A DNA stretch of 64,000 nucleotides. It comes from JAANXG01 sp963731035. Lineage in GTDB: Bacteria; Pseudomonadota; Gammaproteobacteria; Arenicellales; JAANXG01. The translations under genes and the position numbers were made by a program. This document shows, piece by piece, positions 60,998 to 64,000 of the stretch (position 1 is the first letter of the stretch; each line of letters begins with the position of its first letter). Location: the NCBI GenBank assembly GCA_963731035.1, contig CAVSUY010000026.1, positions 31,361-95,360 of the forward strand, written 5' to 3'. A model generated the notes under the pieces. The model saw nothing but the letters and a program-made list of their open reading frames with translations, had not been told where the DNA came from and did no database searches.

Positions 60998-63900
60998 CTA
61001 TTTGACCTTGACCAAGGGATCGCCGAGGATCGTCTCGCCCCACAACAAGTCCACATCACCGCTACCATACTTCGCGGCATACTCCTGCTTGGCATTGATC
61101 ATGGCCTCACCGATCGACTCGCTCTTTTGAGCCAGCTCGGTATGCAGCAGTGTCGCCAGATTCTTCTCGGCTCCCGCATCGGTCAGCGTGCTCGCGCCCA
61201 CTACGGCTGCCGCGCCCTGGTCTCCGCTCAGCAGGAAGATGTGGCCCAAGGAATCTTGGAGAGGATCGACGAAGTACGTATTCCAGCATCCCCACTGTAC
61301 TACAACCGTAGGATGGCCGTGATTCGTCAGGTTCATTGCGTCTGAGGACGTGAACAGTCCGTCATAGGTCCACTGAGTGCTGTTGGAATGGCCCGTGTAG
61401 ACGGTCAGTCTCGGCCCGCTGTCGATCCCGCTGATCAACTTGTCTCTGGCATCGGCTACTGACATCTGATCCAGATAGGCGCGGGTCACCGACCAGCCGT
61501 CCTGCTCGAGGGGGGATGCAACCAACTCGCTCATGTCGGTGAAGTTATACGCGTCGCTGGCCTCCGTGTTGTCGGCGGCGAACACGGCGGTGCTATCTCC
61601 AGAGCCGTTGTCGTACGCAATGATCTTGTCGGCAACCGTCGCAAGCTCCTCCACCGAACGGACCGGCAGCCTTCCAACCGGAACATCCGGTACGCCATCA
61701 CCGTCGATGTCGCCAAACAACGCATCCACTGCCGAAAAGCGCACCACGTCGCCCGTTTGCCTGTAAATTGTCGGCACAAAGCTGAACGTATCGACATTGA
61801 GGTATCCCTTGTAGTCATAGGTATCCCCACCGACGATCAACACCGAATGCAGGTCCGATCTCGAGGCGACATCCGTAATGAATCGTCGGATGGCCTCTCC
61901 ATCCGTGATTCCGTCCGAATATTGGTCGTAAATGTCGAAAACGTTGACCACCTGTGTGGTCCCCGTCGTGATGGCGCTGCGCGCGGCGAGATAATCGTCC
62001 AGCGTCGATCCCATCAACGACGGGTGGGTGATAACCAGGTTGTTGGTTACAAGTCCGGCCAGTGAGTGAGTCTCGTGCGTATCGAGCTCGGGCGCCAATA
62101 CGGCATCGCCAGTGCTGACAAAATAGGTTGCACCACTGCCCACGCCGGAGAACTTCACCGTGTATCCGGAGCCGGAAGACTCAATACTTGTTTTTGTCAG
62201 CCGCACGGGTCCTGCCGAAGTAAGAGCATACGCAACGATGTCGTCGGTACTGAACCCGGTCACCGAGAAGTTTCCGCCGTCAGACTTGAACATCAGGCGA
62301 TCGTCGATTGCCGTGAATTTCCTCGGATAGGTCAGTTCTAAAGACTCGACGTAAATCAGATCGATGCCGTTCTTCGTATCGGCGGGCACATAGGTCTCGA
62401 CCGTGTTCTGGGATGAGACCTGGTCCGAAGGAATCTGCGCCGATATCGTCCGCGCGCTCAGGCCGTCAAACCAATCCTCCCCCACCGACGCTCCATCGAA
62501 GTACAGATATGCATGGTGGTCGGCATCGTCATCCAGGTAATCCAGTCCCCCAACCAGTTGTGCCGTGATCGTCGCACTGGTTCCGGGAACGGCTGCAACA
62601 TCCGTTGCGGGGAGCGAAAAGTCCCGTACGGACTGGCTGTGCACGGCCAGTTGCTGGGTGTCCTGCCACGGATCGCCCTTGAGGGGGGACGTGAAGTTGT
62701 AGATGTTATTCTGCTCGCGGCGCTCCGTGTACATATAGTACTGGGCGAAATCCCTGCCTTTGGGGCCGGCATTCTGCTGCGGCATCTGACTCGTCCCCGA
62801 ACTCGACATCAGATCGAGGTCGTATACGTTGTGGTCGGTGTACAGGTTCTCGTATGCCTGGCCCAGGAACTCGACGTAGCTGCCCGGCCCGAACCCGCCG
62901 CCTGCGTTATACACGTGAACCGGCACGGGCACGCCGCGATTAGTCAAGCTGATCGAATTCTCGTTCACGGATTCCAGCGTCAAGCCAAGGGCAGCGAGAT
63001 CGTCATAAGTCACACGGTAGATGCCGGTTTCGCCCACCAGGACCCGAATTGTGAGTCCGGAGCCACCGCTGGCGGTCGTCGTGACCAGGGTATTGCCGCC
63101 CCCCGACTGACCGTTGCCGCGCTTGTCCGCATTCTTCAGCCTCCCCTGACCCGTCAATTTGCCCTTCTTGTTCAGCTTTAAGGCGAACTCATGGTTGCGC
63201 TGCTTGTCCCGCTGGGTCTTGAGTGCCTTGAATTCCTTCCAATTCGTCTTAACAACATCTTTGTCGAGGTCTTCGACGCCCGACGCCTGACCCAAGGTGA
63301 AGGGACCATGCTTGGTCGGCTTGCCAAAGATATCCACGTCCTCGATATAGAATCGCTTCGCCAGCTTGCCGTACTTGTCAGCAAAGCGTGCGTCATAGTG
63401 GGTAACCGAACGACTGTTGACCGCTTTCGACGGAATCATCACATCGTTGACGGGAAGCAACGCTTTTCCCACGACCGCGTATAGATTGAAGCCGAGATTG
63501 CCCGTCTCGGTGGAGGTCGACCAGTTGAAGACCAACTCGCCGGTACTCGGATCTCTGTCCACCAGGAAAGAGGACAAGGTGACCGGTGTGAATGTCACCT
63601 GATCGCAGGAACCTGCATCGTTTTCGTAGCTGATGTCTGCGCCGTCGCTATTTCGATAATGGGCACATACGACGTTGTTGACCGAATTGATTGGCTTGTC
63701 CACCTGGAGCTGGTATGTGGTGGTGACAGTTCCGCCCCCGGCCCTGATATCATCGGGGTAGATGGTAATCGCGCCGGGATTATCCGTAGCGCTTACGGTC
63801 TCATTTAGGTAGTCAGGATTGTCTATAGTCAGGGTCCCACCCGCGTAAGAAAACTCCGACGGATAGTTGTCAATCCAAAAGAACCCCGTATCACCCGAGG

Positions 63901-64000
63901 AGGTCGCACCGTCCGCAACGCCCGCGCCAGTGTTGGTGATCGTGACGGTACACGTAGTTGTATCCCCAGGCGTAAGATTAGTTGTGGGATTGCAGCTCTT
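60998..64000 (-). CDS. Gingipain-type (peptidase C25) secreted protein, 5' end beyond window
   Basis: At least 1,000 residues, open to the right edge; the GTG at 63703 is internal, since upstream codons stay in frame (…TPGDTTTCTVTITNTGAG, a DUF11-like repeat). Order: DUF11-like repeat, the module PVTLSSFLVDRDPSTGELVF ending NLGFNLYAV, a Lys-rich linker, a beta-rich C25 prodomain region, and the caspase-like domain with LIVGGDTYDYKG, catalytic His in YTGHSNSTQWTYDG and Cys in VVVQWGCWNTYF. It ends ETILGDPLVKVK without a sorting tail. It is a paralogue of the broken gene at 52.8-57.5 kb. Function in the cell (secreted protease or surface protein) is inferred. Confidence 0.85.
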   Translation of the reverse strand, partial: KSCNPTTNLTPGDTTTCTVTITNTGAGVADGATSSGDTGFFWIDNYPSEFSYAGGTLTIDNPDYLNETVSATDNPGAITIYPDDIRAGGGTVTTTYQLQVDKPINSVNNVVCAHYRNSDGADISYENDAGSCDQVTFTPVTLSSFLVDRDPSTGELVFNWSTSTETGNLGFNLYAVVGKALLPVNDVMIPSKAVNSRSVTHYDARFADKYGKLAKRFYIEDVDIFGKPTKHGPFTLGQASGVEDLDKDVVKTNWKEFKALKTQRDKQRNHEFALKLNKKGKLTGQGRLKNADKRGNGQSGGGNTLVTTTASGGSGLTIRVLVGETGIYRVTYDDLAALGLTLESVNENSISLTNRGVPVPVHVYNAGGGFGPGSYVEFLGQAYENLYTDHNVYDLDLMSSSGTSQMPQQNAGPKGRDFAQYYMYTERREQNNIYNFTSPLKGDPWQDTQQLAVHSQSVRDFSLPATDVAAVPGTSATITAQLVGGLDYLDDDADHHAYLYFDGASVGEDWFDGLSARTISAQIPSDQVSSQNTVETYVPADTKNGIDLIYVESLELTYPRKFTAIDDRLMFKSDGGNFSVTGFSTDDIVAYALTSAGPVRLTKTSIESSGSGYTVKFSGVGSGATYFVSTGDAVLAPELDTHETHSLAGLVTNNLVITHPSLMGSTLDDYLAARSAITTGTTQVVNVFDIYDQYSDGITDGEAIRRFITDVASRSDLHSVLIVGGDTYDYKGYLNVDTFSFVPTIYRQTGDVVRFSAVDALFGDIDGDGVPDVPVGRLPVRSVEELATVADKIIAYDNGSGDSTAVFAADNTEASDAYNFTDMSELVASPLEQDGWSVTRAYLDQMSVADARDKLISGIDSGPRLTVYTGHSNSTQWTYDGLFTSSDAMNLTNHGHPTVVVQWGCWNTYFVDPLQDSLGHIFLLSGDQGAAAVVGASTLTDAGAEKNLATLLHTELAQKSESIGEAMINAKQEYAAKYGSGDVDLLWGETILGDPLVKVK

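Noticed and set aside
60634..61095. 153-codon minus-strand frame that could have been a missing B1/B2 protein
   Set aside because: It overlaps HprK and the C25 3' end in another frame; composition and lack of RRE or transglutaminase motifs argue against a gene.

Overview
The window is GC-rich, gene-dense chromosomal DNA whose gene content and order point to a gammaproteobacterium: rpoE-rseA-rseB-mucD, the uppS-cdsA-rseP-bamA-skp-fabZ-lpxA-lpxB-rnhB-dnaE-accA-tilS envelope/lipid block, and rpsF-rpsR-rplI-dnaB-alr-radA. Dispersed REP-type palindromes (core GCGACTGAAGTCGC and variants, flanked by TCCTAC) fit an environmental gammaproteobacterium (Chromatiales- or Xanthomonadales-like). This placement is inferred from synteny and motifs only. 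No tRNA, rRNA, CRISPR array or insertion sequence was recognised.

Layout. 1-4.1 kb (minus): 5' end of lepA, then the sigma-E operon rpoE-rseA-rseB-mucD (rseB carries a one-base frameshift) with a terminator. 4.2-5.9 kb: nadB on plus. 5.9-6.6 kb: a 133-bp-period REP array. 6.6-10.6 kb (minus): the complete succinate dehydrogenase operon sdhCDAB, with assembly-factor genes sdhE and an SdhAF4-like gene on either side. 10.8-11.9 kb: ygfZ. 11.9-12.1 kb: a second REP array (59-bp period). 12.2-16.3 kb (minus): pyrG-kdsA-eno-ftsB. 16.7-36.9 kb (minus): a long run of housekeeping genes from rpsB down to a small exported protein: rpsB-tsf-pyrH-frr-uppS-cdsA-rseP-bamA-skp-fabZ-lpxA-lpxB-rnhB-dnaE-accA-tilS-EamA transporter. 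dxr and lpxD, often found in this block, are absent from it. 37.2-45.1 kb (plus): map, glnD, a third REP array (73-bp period), dapD, dapE, a PP2C phosphatase and an FHA-domain protein. 45.2-51.9 kb (minus): rpsF-rpsR-rplI-dnaB-alr-radA, where dnaB carries a 422-residue intein with a LAGLIDADG endonuclease. 52.1-64 kb: an accessory region with an orphan gspC, a frameshift-riddled gingipain-type (C25) protein gene, a lasso-peptide-like cassette (asparagine-synthetase-type cyclase, precursor, HPr-kinase-like enzyme), and a second, intact C25 protein running off the right edge.

Most notable: (i) the lasso-peptide-like cassette, whose precursor has the canonical leader motif Y-x2-P-x-L-x3-G-x5-T and a predicted 17-residue core with an 8-residue ring, but which has no recognisable RRE/leader-peptidase genes and lies between two C25-type proteins; (ii) ribosomal protein S2 fused through an Ala/Pro-rich linker to a helix-hairpin-helix domain; (iii) ribosomal protein S6 with a long Asp/Ser tail; (iv) the DnaB intein; (v) REP arrays amplified with a different period at each locus, with gene stop codons lying inside REP units.
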